Source: Bacillota bacterium (GTDB taxonomy: Bacteria > Bacillota > UBA4882 > UBA8346). From it: 5,149 nt of DNA. The first letter of the stretch is position 1; every line of letters starts with the position of its first letter. The stretch lies in the NCBI GenBank assembly GCA_003501365.1, contig DNPP01000379.1:1-5149 (forward strand), in the 5' to 3' direction. Made by a program: the position numbers and the translations under genes. Below are positions 5,028-5,149 of this stretch, piece by piece. The notes under the pieces are model-generated. The model worked only from the letters and a program-made list of their open reading frames with translations. It was not told the origin of the DNA and did not search any database.

Positions 5028-5149
5028 TGCCGGACTCCTTCACGGTATTGGTTAGCGCCTGGATATTGGAAAGCGCCGATGAAGTACTCAAACCGCAGGC
5101 AGGTGAGATGATATCAATCCCGTCGGCCAATAACTTTGCAGCCTGATCG
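5008..5149 (-). CDS. UroD-family corrinoid methyltransferase, C-terminal fragment
   Basis: The last 46 codons of a gene that enters from beyond the window end; the frame is open to the edge and stops with TAA at 5008-5010. The fragment reads 'LLADGIDIISPACGL' (visible residues 6-20), then 'SNIQALTNTVKE'. This is the end of the TIM barrel in MtaA/MtbA/CmuA-type methyltransferases, where 'GVD-I-PGCGL' and a following 'N---M' helix are usual. The cysteine in 'PACGL' falls where the third zinc ligand (His-x-Cys...Cys) of MtbA-type enzymes is expected, which favours a thiol- or corrinoid-linked methyltransferase over a heme-pathway decarboxylase. The gene overlaps the activase start by 20 nt and carries that gene's ribosome binding site. 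Confidence is limited by the short visible length. Confidence 0.72.
   Translation of the reverse strand, partial: DQAAKLLADGIDIISPACGLSTSSALSNIQALTNTVKESGNGSSYL
5035..5040 (-). promoter_or_regulatory. Activase ribosome binding site within the upstream gene
   Basis: AAGGAG lies 7 bases before the ATG at 5027, inside the coding end of the UroD-family gene. Together with the 20-nt overlap it points to translationally coupled expression of methyltransferase and activase. Confidence 0.7.

Overview
The window is a compact, fully co-directional gene cluster. Every supported gene lies on the minus strand, so the order of transcription runs from high to low coordinates. Codon and base composition (moderately AT-rich), strong AGGAGG-type ribosome binding sites, and a RACo-like corrinoid activase next to UroD-type methyltransferases all suggest an anaerobic member of the Firmicutes with methylotrophic or acetogenic metabolism. 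The exact taxon cannot be read from the sequence. A methionine-binding protein with no lipobox would fit a diderm lineage such as Negativicutes, but this is only an inference.

Layout in transcription order: (1) 5149-5008, the C-terminal 46 residues of a uroporphyrinogen-decarboxylase-type corrinoid methyltransferase. (2) 5027-3360, a complete 555-residue protein with an N-terminal 2Fe-2S ferredoxin domain and an ASKHA ATPase domain, the RACo type that reductively reactivates corrinoid proteins; it overlaps the previous gene by 20 nt. (3) 3298-3131, a 55-residue YezD/DUF2292 protein. (4) A roughly 255-base leader region with a near-consensus sigma-A promoter, a previously unlisted 33-codon ORF behind a near-perfect Shine-Dalgarno, and alternative RNA hairpins. 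(5) 2874-2041, metQ. (6) An 81-base gap rich in small hairpins. (7) 1959-943, metN. (8) 956-288, metI, overlapping metN. (9) 259-1, the N-terminal 86 residues of a second UroD-family methyltransferase.

Working model: MetQ, MetN and MetI form a complete MUT-type ABC importer for methionine or a related methylated sulfur compound. It sits between two corrinoid-linked UroD-family proteins and their reductive activase. The simplest view is a methyl-group or sulfur-compound utilisation locus: substrate enters through MetQNI, methyl groups are moved via corrinoid and UroD-type methyltransferases, and the activase restores inactivated Co(II) corrinoid to Co(I). The corrinoid protein and any substrate-specific methyltransferase (MttB/MtgB or similar) are not in the window, so the pathway is a hypothesis. 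The internal promoter ahead of metQ means the transporter part may also be switched on separately.
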